Source: Aplectana chamaeleonis
Taxonomy: Eukaryota > Nematoda > Chromadorea > Rhabditida > Cosmocercidae
Direction of reading: 5' to 3'
DNA length: 64,000 nt
Assembly (NCBI GenBank): GCA_029168955.1
Contig: JAPDOI010001316.1
Location: 62,001-126,000, forward strand
Position 1 is the stretch's first letter. Every line of letters begins with the position of its first letter. Positions 27,801 to 37,986 of the stretch are shown here, piece by piece. The notes below the pieces were generated by a model that did no database searches, was not told where the DNA came from, and saw only the letters and a list, made by a program, of their open reading frames with translations. The translations under genes were made by a program, and so were the position numbers.

Positions 27801-30800
27801 AGGATATTTGAATCCAGCGTGGTCGATTTACCCTGGATACAAATTTTCACCATCTCAGATGAACGCTGAAGATCGCTACACTATGTGGGATCACACCTTT
27901 CTCAGGTGTGGTCTCACCGGAAGTTGTCATATTTGAAAAGTAGGAGTCATGAGAGTAGGATATTTGAATCCAGCGTGGTCGATTTACCCTGGATACAAAT
28001 TTTCACCATCTCAGATGAACGCTGAAGATCGCTACACTATATGGGATCACACCTTTCTCAGGTGTGGTCTCACCGGAAGTCGTCAATTTTGAAAAGTAGG
28101 AGTCATGAGAGTAGGATATTTGAATCCAGCGTGGTCGATTTACCCTGGATACAAATTTTCACCATCTCAGATGAACGCTGAAGATCGCTACACTATGTGG
28201 GATCACACCTTTCTCAGGTGTGGTCTCACCGGAAGTCGTCAATTTTGAAAAGTAGGAGTCGTGAGAGTAGGATATTTGAATCCAGCGTGGTCGATTTACT
28301 CTGGATACAAATTTTCACCATCTCAGATGAACGCTGAAGATCGCTACACTATACGGGATCACACCTTTCTCAGGTGTGGTCTCACCGGAAGTCGTCAATT
28401 TTGAAAAGTAGGAGTCATGAGAGTAGGATATTTGAATCCAGCGTGGTCGATTTACCCTGGATACAAATTTTCACCATCTCAGATGAACGCTGAAGATCGC
28501 TACACTATACGGGATCACACCTTTCTCAGGTGTGGTCTCACCGGAAGTCGTCAATTTTGAAAAGTAGGAGTCATGAGAGTAGGATATTTGAATCCAGCGT
28601 GGTCGATTTACCCTGGATACTATTTTTCGCCATCTCAGATGAACGCTGAAGATCGCTACACTATGTGGGATCACACCTTTCTCAGGTGTGGTCTCACCGG
28701 AAGTCGTCAATTTTGAAAAGTAGGAGTCATGAGAGTAGGATATTTGAATCCAGCGTGGTCGATTTACCCTGGATACAAATTTTCACCATCTCAGATGAAC
28801 GCTGAAGATCGCTACACTATACGGGATCACACCCTTCTCAGGTGTGGTCTCAACGGAAGTCGTCATATTTGAAAAGTAGGAGTCATGAGAGTAGGATATT
28901 TGAATCCAGCGTGGTCGATTTACCCTGGATTCAAATTTTCACCATCTCAGATGAACGCTGAAGATCGCTACACTATACGGGATCACACCCTTCTCAGGTG
29001 TGGTCTCACCGGAAGTCGTCAATTTTGAAAAGTAGGAGTCATGAGAGTAGGATATTTGAATCCAGCGTGGTCGATTTACCCTGGATACAAATTTTCACCA
29101 TCTCAGATGAAAGCTGAAGATCGCTACACTATATGGGATCACACCTTTCTCAGGTGTGGTCTCACCGGAAGTCGTCAATTTTGAAAAGTAGGAGTCATGA
29201 GAGTAGGATATTTGAATCCAGCGTGGTCGATTTACCCTGGATACAAATTTTCACCATCTCTGATGAACGCTGAAGATCGCTACACTATGTGGGATCACAC
29301 CTTTCTCAGGTGTGGTCTCACCGGAAGTCGTCAATTTTGAAAAGTAGGAGTCATGAGAGTAGGATATTTGAATCCAGCGTGGTCGATTTACCCTGGATAC
29401 AAATTTTCACCATCTCAGATGAACGCTGAAGATCGCTACACTATGTGGGATCACACCTTTCTCAGGTGTGGTCTCACCGGAAGTTGTCATATTTGAAAAG
29501 TAGGAGTCATGAGAGTAGGATATTTGAATCCAGCGTGGTCGATTTACCCTGGATACAAATTTTCACCATCTCTGATGAACGCTGAAGATCGCTACACTAT
29601 GTGGGATCACACCTTTCTCAGGTGTGGTCTCACCGGAAGTCGTCAATTTTGAAAAGTAGGAGTCGTGAGAGTAGGATATTTGAATCCAGCGTGGTCGATT
29701 TACTCTGGATACAAATTTTCACCATCTCAGATGAACGCTGAAGATCGCTACACTATACGGGATCACACCTTTCTCAGGTGTGGTCTCACCGGAAGTCGTC
29801 AATTTTGAAAAGTAGGAGTCATGAGAGTAGGATATTTGAATCCAGCGTGGTCGATTTACCCTGGATACAAATTTTCACCATCTCAGATGAACGCTGAAGA
29901 TCGCTACACTATACGGGATCACACCCTTCTCAGGTGTGGTCTCACCGGAAGTCGTCAATTTTGAAAAGTAGGAGTCATGAGAGTAGGATATTTGAATCCA
30001 GCGTGGTCGATTTACCCTGGATACAAATTTTCACCATCTCAGATGAACGCTGAAGATCGCTACACTATACGGGATCACACCCTTCTCAGGTGTGGTCTCA
30101 CCGGAAGTCGTCATATTTGAAAAGTAGGAGTCATGAGAGTAGGATATTTGAATCCAGCGTGGTCGATTTACCCTGGATACAAATTTTCACCATCTCAGAT
30201 GAACGCTGAAGATCGCTACACTATACGGGATCACACCTTTCTCAGGTGTGGTCTCACCGGAAGTCGTCATATTTGAAAAGTAGGAGTCATGAGAGTAGGA
30301 TATTTGAATCCAGCGTGGTCGATTTACCCTGGATACAAATTTTCACCATCTCAGATGAACGCTGAAGATCGCTACACTATATGGGATCACACCTTTCTCA
30401 GGTGTGGTCTCACCGGAAGTCGTCAATTTTGAAAAGTAGGAGTCATGAGAGTAGGATATTTGAATCCAGCGTGGTTGATTTACCCTGGATACTATTTTTC
30501 ACCATCTCAGATGAACGCTGAAGATCGCTACACTATGTGGGATCACACCTTTCTCAGGTGTGGTCTCACCGGAAGTTGTCATATTTGAAAAGTAGGAGTC
30601 ATGAGAATAGGATATTTGAATCCAGCGTGGTCGATTTACCCTGGATACTATTTTTCGCCATCTCAGATGAACGCTGAAGATCGCTACACTATGTGGGATC
30701 ACACCTTTCTCAGGTGTGGTCTCACCGGAAGTCGTCAATTTTGAAAAGTAGGAGTCATGAGAGTAGGATATTTGAATCCAGCGTGGTCGATTTACTCTGG

Positions 30801-31258
30801 ATACAAATTTTCACCATCTCAGATGAACGCTGAAGATCGCTACACTATACGGGATCACACCTTTCTCAGGTGTGGTCTCACCGGAAGTCGTCAATTTTGA
30901 AAAGTAGGAGTCATGAGAGTAGGATATTTGAATCCAGCGTGGTCGATTTACCCTGGATACAAATTTTCACCATCTCAGATGAACGCTGAAGATCGCTACA
31001 CTATACGGGATCACACCCTTCTCAGGTGTGGTCTCACCGGAAGTCGTCAATTTTGAAAAGTAGGAGTCATGAGAGTAGGATATTTGAATCCAGCGTGGTC
31101 GATTTACCCTGGATACAAATTTTCACCATCTCAGATGAACGCTGAAGATCGCTACACTATACGGGATCACACCTTTCTCAGGTGTGGTCTCACCGGAAGT
31201 CGTCAATTTTGAAAAGTAGGAGTCATGAGAGTAGGATATTTGAATCCAGCGTGGTCGA

Positions 31259-32039
31259 CGTAGATCAGCCCTCACGATGTTCAAATGTTCTTGGATCTTG
31301 AACAGCGTCGATAGAGATTTGAAGGGGAGAATGAGGTGTATCCAAATATTTTCGGTCCTTTGAATCGTCCCCGACACTTCGATGTAAAATACAAAAGTAG
31401 GATTTTCGGGTAACGCTATCAGATAGAGGGAGTGTTGCGCCTTCGAAATTTGGACTTTCGAAATTTTCGCCATTTTGCCTATATCATATTTGATAAAAAA
31501 AGACACGCATAGACTGTAAAACAGTGAAATTCTAGTGGTTTCAGCGCGGGCAGGTGCGGAGCGGAGGCTAAACACAGCGAAAGAGCAGAGGCCGGCGGAG
31601 GCAGCAGCATCGCGCGCTCCGCACGAGCTTTGAATGATCAGAATTTTTACAGAGGATACTCAGGGGAGAAAGCCCGCTAATTTAATCTCTGTGCGTAAGG
31701 TATCCTTCATTTTTCCTCACCGCAAGCACGGAGCGCTCGTGACGGGTGGACTATGAAACTTTTTATCTCGCGACACGCGCGGCACGGACAGGAAGCAACT
31801 ACATAAGAAACCCCGGTAGAGCCAAAATGACCAGGTCTATGAAAGATGTCCAAAGGCATCGTCCAATATCAGGGGTAAAATTTCGTACTATTGTCAGATC
31901 TCGATCAAATTAGGGAGAAACTACAGGGAAAAAGTCGGCCCCACCCACAATACTCAAAAGCCTACATAACGGCGATCACCGCCTCGAAAAGGGGACCAAG
32001 AGCTCTGCTATACCCTATTTTGTCTATGAGCATCGCCAC
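31259..32039. other. Satellite flank, no gene recognised
   Basis: Single-copy-looking DNA begins abruptly after the partial last monomer. A 150-codon open frame on the minus strand (31575-31123) spans the junction, and its last third is antisense satellite. It has no recognisable domain and I do not call it a gene. Nothing else is supported here. Confidence 0.6.
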
Positions 32040-32583
32040 TTAAAGGCAGTGGTCGCGCTCAAATATGCTCGTCTTCTTTTTCTCTCCGAACCCTTTCTGC
32101 ATAGAGTAGTAGGACCTATAAGAAAAAATCGCGAAAAACGCTGTTCTAGGCCAAATTTGAAGCCTGAACTTCCTTGTCTTTTTGATGGTGGACGAGTCCA
32201 CTTTCACATCGTCGGCATCGATGATCTCTAATATCAAGAACATCAGCTGGCTTGAAATCGAATTTCAATCAATGAAACTTCGGATTTATGTACACATCTA
32301 GTCAAAAACATTGACTAAAGTGCTAGCTTTCATTGTTCAACTGTTTTATTAGGTAAATTTGCATTTATTTCTTCCTCTGAGTGTCGATGATTTTCGACTG
32401 CTTGGCATGAGACTGTGATCTTTCTGTGCACGTGTGCACGAACTGGAAGTTCAGGGTCTTAATAACTCTAATTGTAGCCCGTTTTTCACCGCGCTACCTT
32501 CATAGTTTTTGAGCTGTTTTTCATCTGAGCTGATTTTTGTAGTTTTTTTCTATAACGTTTTTCATCGTGACCATTGCCTTTAA
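32040..32583. mobile_element. TTAA-flanked non-autonomous DNA transposon, copy 1
   Basis: The element runs 32044-32579 and is flanked on both sides by TTAA (32040-32043 and 32580-32583). Its ends are inverted: AGGCAGTGGTCGCG on the left, and AGGCAATGGTCACG on the right when read inward. A TTAA target duplication is the hallmark of the piggyBac and Kolobok superfamilies; which one applies here is not decidable from the ends alone. At 536 bp with no transposase it would be a MITE. Overlapping open frames of 60-67 codons inside it show no domain. Confidence 0.65.
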
Positions 32584-32787
32584 ATTAATTTTTCAATTTG
32601 CAATGATTTTGATCCCCTATTCGGAGCAAAACGCTTGATTATGCGTTTGGGGTATTGGGGGGGGCCGACTTTATACCTGGATTTTCTCACTCATCTGATC
32701 GAAATCAGATCTTGCGCTTGTCAGGGTTGCTATACACGGTGGGCGGACTACAATATCAAATTCTACCCCTGATGTTGGACTGCGCCT

Positions 32788-33291
32788 TTAAAGGCAGCAG
32801 ACACGCTCAGAAAAGTTGTTGAGATAACTACGCTGTTGGAGTCGCATGGCCCCTAGTAGAAGGCTCGCGTTGTTAGAAGCGTCAAAAACGAGTTAAAACT
32901 ACTAAATTCGAGCAATGAATGTCGAAAAATTTCTGCAACCCCGCCCCTAGGCTTCGATAACCCCGCCCCAAAATACAAACTCGTCCGGACTGATCGTTCT
33001 AATACGGCCCCTTCAGCTACTTTTTGAAGCTTCCAACGAGGTGAACGTTCTAGTACAGGTTGTAAGAGTAGATCGGCTTCTTTAGCTCAACCGTTTTGTT
33101 GCTAATATTCGCTGTTTCAGGCGCGTTCGGTAAAACTCGTCCACTTTAACCCTATAACAAAAGCAACCGTTATTAATTTATTTGTACACAGTTTTCGTTG
33201 GTTTTTCGTTAGTTCCCCATACCACCAGCCCCGAACCCTCGATTTATGGCATAAAATTGATATCATTTTTGAGCGTGTCTGCTGCCTTTAA
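32788..33291. mobile_element. TTAA-flanked non-autonomous DNA transposon, copy 2
   Basis: The element runs 32792-33287 with TTAA on both sides (32788-32791 and 33288-33291). Both ends begin AGGCAGCAGACACGCTCA when read inward, an 18-bp perfect terminal inverted repeat. It is related to the element at 32044-32579 by its ends but not obviously by its interior. The interior carries CCCCGCCCC direct repeats near 32940-32975 and no coding region. A further, apparently solo, end of this family lies at 62751-62768. Confidence 0.75.
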
Positions 33292-33774
33292 GCAGCGCGC
33301 AGCCGCACTTCTAACCCAGGCCAAGGGCGCCTGAGTGATATAAATTTAGATAGTTAGAAAAGTTGAGTATTCTGATATTCGATTCAACCAGAAATTCCTA
33401 TTTCTGATTTTTTTCGAATGTTGGTCTCGCTCGAGAATTTCGATATTTGCTTTTTCAAACCTTCGATTCGTTCAGAAATTTGAATCAGTCAGGTTCTGGA
33501 GTATTCGGTTTGGTCGGAGAGCTTGAATATTCGATTTTCCGAGTATTCGGCCAATTATTTGTCTCTAAATTCAAATTTGGATATTGAGAAAGAATGTGCA
33601 GAAAGTATCCGGGATCTTTTCGGAAATATATCGAAAAATACTAATTTCCTATTCGAATGTATTTGAATATTCGAATGTATTTTCCAAGTATTCATTTGCC
33701 TCAAATAGAAGACAGGTTTTCTGAAACAATCGTTCAGTCAAAAAAAGAGAGACCTTGCCCGAATTCATTCACTC
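33292..33774. other. AT-rich intergenic DNA
   Basis: This stretch is rich in TATTCGA/TTCGAAT motifs. They resemble the degenerate TTCGAATATTCGG repeats seen later at 48625-49430 and 63245-63435, but no regular period is visible. No coding feature is supported. Confidence 0.5.
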
Positions 33775-34086
33775 ATTCCGAGCAGGGATGAGCGGAGTTC
33801 CGCGTTTCGCGTTCCGAAAACCGCAGTTCCGCGCGTTTTTGGCATTCCGCGTTCCGCATTCCGAAAACCGCAGAAAACGCTGCGGAATGCGAAAATATTG
33901 GGTCATATGGGAGGAAAAACATGATTCCTGAATTTTTCCGCGTTTCGCGTTTTGAAAACCACATTTCCGCGCATTTTCAGCCGTTTCGCGCCCGATTTCC
34001 GGAATTCGATGAAAAATTCAGTTCCGAAACCCGAAAATCGATTTCCGAAACTTCATATTTTTGTTCCGCTCATCCCTGTTTCCGAG
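33775..34086. mobile_element. hAT-like MITE with 8-bp target-site duplication
   Basis: The element runs 33783-34078 (296 bp). It starts CAGGGATGAGCGGA and ends with the inverted copy TCCGCTCATCCCTG. The flanks are ATTCCGAG (33775-33782) and TTTCCGAG (34079-34086), an 8-bp duplication with one mismatch. CAGGG termini with 8-bp target duplications are typical of the hAT superfamily. The interior repeats CCGCGTTTCGCGTT and CCGAAAACCGCA and has no transposase, so this is a non-autonomous copy. Confidence 0.7.
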
Positions 34087-34146
34087 ATTTCAAAAACGCT
34101 GTATTCGGGTATTAATTTCATCCGAAAATTTCATGAACTCACCTTT

Positions 34147-34308
34147 GGGTCCCGCCCACTTCCTACGGCGTCCAATGCAGTCTCATTTGGGTCCCGCACG
34201 CTTTCTACGGCGTCCAGTGCACTCTCGTTTGGGTCCCGCACACTTTATACGGCGTCCGGCGGACGCCCACTTGCGTCCCGCACACTTTCTACGGCGTCCG
34301 GCGCACAA
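34147..34308 (+). repeat. 42-bp tandem repeat, about four copies
   Basis: GGGTCCCGC recurs at 34147, 34189 and 34231, with a variant GCGTCCCGC at 34273. The spacing is exactly 42 bp, and each copy is followed by CTACGGCGTCC. Because 42 is a multiple of three, frames on both strands stay open through it and encode 14-residue repeats on each. I regard those frames as by-products. Confidence 0.9.
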
Positions 34309-34318
34309 AAAGAACGGT

Positions 34319-34420
34319 CTTCCTACGTTTACTCTGGACCCTGATACTGAGATCAGGGGGTTGCGCGATGGCGAATCAAAGCGAAATCTGGTGAGCGCTT
34401 CGCGCTCACCACAATTCTCA
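34319..34420 (+). repeat. Dispersed hairpin repeat, copy 1
   Basis: This segment is similar to 43667-43760. Both begin TTCCTACGTT, pass through GGGGTTGCGCG and AAATCTGGTG, and end in a GC-rich hairpin. Here the hairpin is TGGTGAGCGC, loop TTC, GCGCTCACCA (34389-34411), a perfect 10-bp stem. The stem differs from the other copy by one base pair, changed on both sides. It could be a terminal hairpin of a Helitron-like element or a structured transcript. Confidence 0.6.
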
Positions 34421-34990
34421 GAAACGGACAATTGACCTAAACGAAAGCAAATATGTTTTAGATTTCCCGGATTAACGGAATACACGAGAGGCGAAAAACA
34501 TGAAACCTACAATGAAGCGAGAAGCAAAACAATAAAAAATCACGACGAAATTGATTATCCAAAAAAGAATGCTTCAAGACTCCACATATACCCGGTGTTA
34601 GAAAAAATACTCATAGTAATATCCCAAGAGACGATAAAATAGTTGAATACTACAAAAATCTCTAGAACACTATTTGAGTAATAATTCCAGTCAGTACAAG
34701 GCCTGATGTGCGCGTTAGCACACAAAACAGTTGTGCTTCACGAAAGACAAAAAAACAAATGCAGGTTCTTCAATTGCGCAACCGACTGAATATTTGGTTG
34801 AGCATTCGGACGGAAATTTGGACGATCAATCGTCACCGGCGGTAAGATGTGTTGCCTTGTAAACTTGCTGTGAACCTGGTATCGACAGGTCGATAGCAGG
34901 TCTATAACAGGTCCATGTTATTCTCCCGCAAGAACCTGCTATCCCCGGCTGCTCGAGAAACAGATGCTTCAACCTGCTGTCGACATTTGG
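34421..34990. other. Unrecognised DNA with ACAGGT-type short repeats
   Basis: No gene is supported. Between about 34855 and 34985, GACAGGTCGATAGCAGGTC, AACAGGTCC and AACCTGCT recur in both orientations, just before the strong inverted repeat at 34991. The rest shows nothing I can name. Confidence 0.4.
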
Positions 34991-35106
34991 GCTGGGATTC
35001 ATGAACGGCAAACCATGGGCTACAGTTGGGTTTGCGATGGAAATATCACGCAATCTTTGGAGGCAAACCCAACTGTAGCCCATGGTTTGCGTTCATGAAT
35101 CCCAGC
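34991..35106. repeat. Near-perfect inverted repeat, arms of about 44 bp
   Basis: The left arm (34991-35035) and the right arm (35063-35106) are complementary along their length except for one extra G in the left arm, with a 27-nt spacer. Each arm also contains a small internal inverted repeat, GCAAACC and GGTTTGC. The structure could be a short foldback element or a hairpin transcript. The pairing is more complete than a typical microRNA precursor. Confidence 0.85.
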
Positions 35107-35614
35107 CTTGAGTTTGCCTGAGATAGTGTCTGGCTTTTTGGTAACATATCTCTCTCGCTTCTAACTGGGGCCGAATACATGAACGCGTGGGGTTGGGGTC
35201 GGCACTTTCGATTATTACCCTCTGCGCGCTAACCAATCGTGCCCACGTTCAACCAGGGCCAAGTGGGATTGCAAAATTTCGCAACGGTGAGTGGGGGGGG
35301 GGGCGCAAAAATTTTAGCCCTGGAATGAAGGTTAGGGGGGATCCCAAAAACTTCGGGCCATGAATGAAATTTCGGTGAAGATATCCCGAAAATTCTCAAT
35401 ATTTTCCGTCACCAAAGGGACTTATCGTAGCTTCGCCCAGGTTTTAGACGCTAGAGCTCCACTACTGAATAGATTTCTGACGTCTTACAGTTTCGGTAAT
35501 CAAATATACTTTGCCCAAAATTTACGATTTGGGGAGGGGGGTCGCAAAAACTGGGTTTTAAGAAAAAATCGAGGGGGCCGCTTCGCTTTTGAAAAATTAC
35601 GGAACGCACCGCTT
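35107..35614. other. Intergenic DNA with poly(G) tracts
   Basis: No coding feature is supported. Long G runs occur near 35289-35300, 35334-35340 and 35530-35537. Most are followed by a short CGCAAAA-like sequence. Similar tracts occur near 32658, 36620 and 50847. Confidence 0.5.
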
Positions 35615-35882
35615 GAAAAATTCGTCCAAGCCAGTTAACAAGGGCAGGATCACTGTATTCCGTGGTCATTACAAATGAAATATGCGTATCTAAGATTAAA
35701 TTTCGACCTAGAATTCGAATTTTAACATTGCAGCTGCGAAACGTTTCCCAGAACGGAGTTATATGTGTTTTTAGCGCTTCACGTGTAGACGCATTATAAC
35801 GTGTAATCCATGCGTATTCGTCGCCTCCTGAGATACACCGATGTGATTTATGTACCACAAAGAATCCCATCCCGCAACACAT
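35451..35882 (-). other. Open frame of 143 codons, left arm of palindrome; unrecognised
   Basis: The frame starts at 35882 near the palindrome centre and reads leftward. The middle of the predicted protein shares a spaced pattern with the frame in the other arm: WIT, then AST..ALK.H.TP, FRSC.VK.RIL, LIL, and LV.W. I recognise no domain. The shared pattern could reflect common descent of non-coding DNA, since the arms are inverted copies. The two arms therefore need a synonymous/nonsynonymous test before this is called a gene. Confidence 0.2.
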
Positions 35883-36150
35883 TGTCGGATGATTCCTGGT
35901 GTAGAAATCACATGGGTATATCTCAAGAAGCGATTATTGATGACTTATGGATTACAGGTGGTGATGCGTCTACGAGTGATGCGCTAAAAATGCATACGAC
36001 TCCGTGCACAGAAGCGTTTCGCAGCTGCAGTGTAAAAACTCGAATTCTACGTCGACAATTGATTCTAGAAATGCTTAATTCATTCGCAATGGCCACGGCA
36101 CGCAACGATTCTTCCCTTGTAAGAGGCTGGGCCAAACGAAACATTGCTCT
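35615..36150. repeat. Degenerate palindrome with matching open frames in both arms
   Basis: Two arms of roughly 240 bp face each other around position 35879 and are about 70-75% alike by eye. For example, CAGCTGCGAAACG at 35731 matches CGTTTCGCAGCTG near 36015. Both arms carry an open frame running outward, and the two predicted proteins align (see the two entries below). The palindrome may be an old foldback element or a diverged inverted duplication of a coding exon. Confidence 0.65.
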
Positions 36151-36244
36151 GCTACGATATCGTTTGCCCTCGAGGGTAATCATCAGAGGTGATGACGCCT
36201 TTACCCATACAACAACCACACACGTTCATGAATCCGGCCCATGA
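35810..36244 (+). other. Open frame of 144 codons, right arm of palindrome; unrecognised
   Basis: The frame reads rightward from 35810, overlapping the start of the opposing frame by 73 bp. Residues of about 45-110 align with the minus-strand frame in the left arm (WITGGDAST, FRSCSVKTRIL, LVRGWAKR). Frame length and alignment are unusual for this noncoding-looking region. No family is recognised and no splice or start context supports it further. Confidence 0.2.
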
Positions 36245-37274
36245 TGGTCCCATTATACTCAGAAGTTTAGTAGCGGATCATTGGAATATGACGACACTCC
36301 CAGCCAGGCTATTCGAGGCGCACGATTTCGCGAACACAGCAAAGGTAGTGAAATTCGGTCAATAATGGAAGGCGACCAAAATTTTCAAAAGTTTTTACGA
36401 TTCCCTCGCCCAATTTTCATTTTCAGGCCGATGCAGGGGTGAGCAGGTCGCGCCTCGGCGCAACGTGGGTCATAAAAATTTGGGGAAAAAAGGGGGGCTC
36501 GTAGATTTTTTGGAGTAAAAAGGGAACTTTCTCCGGACTCTTTGGGGAGCTAAAATGGAGTAGTAATAACCGCCAGGGGTTGTGCGGTAAGCCGAATACC
36601 GATTTGATGTCTGTTTGTTGAGGGGGGGGGGTCGTAAATGTCGCATCATGCGGAACGTGATATTCGTGCTCGGACCACTTGGTCCCGGCACGATTTACCT
36701 TTCTCCCAGCGCGATGATCACGTGTCGCATGACGCAACAGCTGTAGTCCAGAATCGCGGACCGGACTTTGGCCCCGAGAAGCACAGTATGATTGCTGTTG
36801 CGACTCTTCCTCCCCCCCCCACCAGTTCGTGGCGGAGGTTTGCGATCAGTTTTCCCAATGGGTATTTTCAGTTGCTCACTATTTATTGGCGGCTTTGTGT
36901 TTTTTTTTACTCTCCTGAGCCTGCTTCCCTAAAATGCGTAGTTACGGTCCCTTCGGGCGTCGTTGCAGCCTGAAAAAATGGGCTTGGCCAAGTGCTATGC
37001 CACAGTGCCCCCTCGCTGCGATAGCACCATTTTTCTATATCTAGCTCAGCATGGGCGGTTTTGCTTCTCTCTAGTGAGGGTAGTTTATGGAAGCGCTAAG
37101 TTACGGCCCCATGGAACATTGCCGATGACACTGGTAGGTCCCCAAAAACTATTGTGCTACTTCGACATTTGCGATTTCTCAAGTGATTGGGTCGCCTGCT
37201 GTTGACAAGCAGGTCGGAATAACTCGCAGTTGTGTCACCCTGTGATGAGCTGCTCGACAACGAAAAAGTAGTAT
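36151..37274. other. Unrecognised DNA with poly(G)/poly(C) tracts and a solo transposon end
   Basis: No gene is supported; overlapping open frames of 73-111 codons on both strands have no domain. A poly(G) tract lies near 36619-36629 and a poly(C) tract near 36811-36820. The segment 36753-36788 resembles the terminal repeat of the TA-flanked element at 47534-47811 and ends CACAG followed by TA. A short dyad, GGACCA and TGGTCC, lies near 36676-36690. Confidence 0.45.
36753..36790 (-). mobile_element. Solo end of the CTGTGCTT terminal-repeat family
   Basis: Read on the minus strand from TA at 36789-36790, this is CTGTGCTTCTCGGGGCC, then AAAGTCCGGTCCGC. It matches the ends of the nested element at 47534-47811 with a few substitutions. 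I found no matching left end nearby, so it is a truncated or solo copy. Confidence 0.5.
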
Positions 37275-37986
37275 GCGCACTCGCTCTTTCGTCTCCAACC
37301 CTCGGGACGAGTTTTCATGGGCGTAGCCGGTGGAACTCCTACAAATTAGGGTAATCACCTAGGACCCAACGCGCATTCGGAAGTATTTCAATGACGATTG
37401 CATTCAAATCAACTCTTATCTCTGAGGATGTGGGGTTGGAGCTGATGGAAGGAGCTTTCTGGAGCGTGCTAAATAACGTTGTGGTCGCACAGCGTCTTCT
37501 CAATTCTCTCATGGATTAAAAGCACAAGTGCTCGAATTCCTGACATTAATCGCGAAGATCAACAGTGGACGTTTTTTGTTCGCTTGTAGCTCTCCAACAG
37601 CAACAAATTTTGAATTTTACCATCGTGAAGAACAGGCTGAGAACGGTTGTGCTTACTACAAATTTTCGTTTACCTAAAGTTTAACGTTCTCTCCAAGGTT
37701 GAAGTAAAATTTTGAAGAAGTAGATATTATTATGCCATAGAAAGCAGCTCCGTTGCGTGCCCAGACTAGCGTGTATGCTCTTTGGGATGTCTTCCAGGAT
37801 CGGAATCTGTGAAAAGTTTCAACTATGGCAACTTTGTGCTAGCTAACGCGATTGCTTTCATATAAGTCGGGAAATGTTCCCAAACGCGCGTTGGGTCCCG
37901 AATAGATTATCCTGGTTGGAACTAGTCCCATGGGTGTATGCATGAAAACTCGTCCTAAGGAATAGAAACGGAGCAGCGAGTAATAC
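37275..37986. mobile_element. Inverted-repeat element, arms about 110 bp
   Basis: The left arm (about 37275-37395) and right arm (about 37865-37986) are inverted copies, roughly 70% alike, centred near 37630. Landmarks are GACGAGTTTTCATG at 37306 against CATGAAAACTCGTC at 37942, and ACCCAACGCGC near 37366 against GCGCGTTGGGT near 37886. No coding region lies between them. I could not see a clean target duplication. Confidence 0.55.

Larger units (their letters stand above)
1..31258 (+). repeat. 156-bp satellite array, 200 full monomers plus 58 bp
   Basis: The sequence repeats every 156 bases from the first base. Taking CGTCAATTTT as monomer position 1, monomers start at 1, 157, 313 and so on. 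The 201st starts exactly at 31201 and stays homologous until 31258, where GTGGTCGA passes into unrelated DNA. Two hundred consecutive monomers therefore show no net insertion or deletion. Variation is almost entirely substitutions shared by many copies, at about 17 monomer positions: 1, 6, 7, 25, 31, 56, 64, 73, 75, 81, 89, 96, 117, 118, 130, 148 and 149. I noticed only a handful of private changes, for example at 11972, 13561, 16439, 19806, 24420 and 28931. Each monomer holds a 7-bp inverted repeat (positions 124-130 and 136-142) and a doubled AGTAGGA. The array continues beyond the left edge, so its full size is unknown. Satellite function is not inferable from sequence. Confidence 0.98.

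Noticed and set aside
3979..30738. 79-codon minus-strand frames at several places in the satellite
   Set aside because: They arise where the A-to-G variant at monomer position 81 turns a TGA into CGA, joining two 52-codon periods. Most monomers keep the stop, so this is not a gene family.
1..31258. CRISPR array
   Set aside because: Repeats are contiguous 156-bp units without spacers, in a eukaryotic context.
31123..31575. 150-codon minus-strand frame across the satellite edge
   Set aside because: The last third is antisense satellite and the rest has no domain or codon pattern suggesting a gene.
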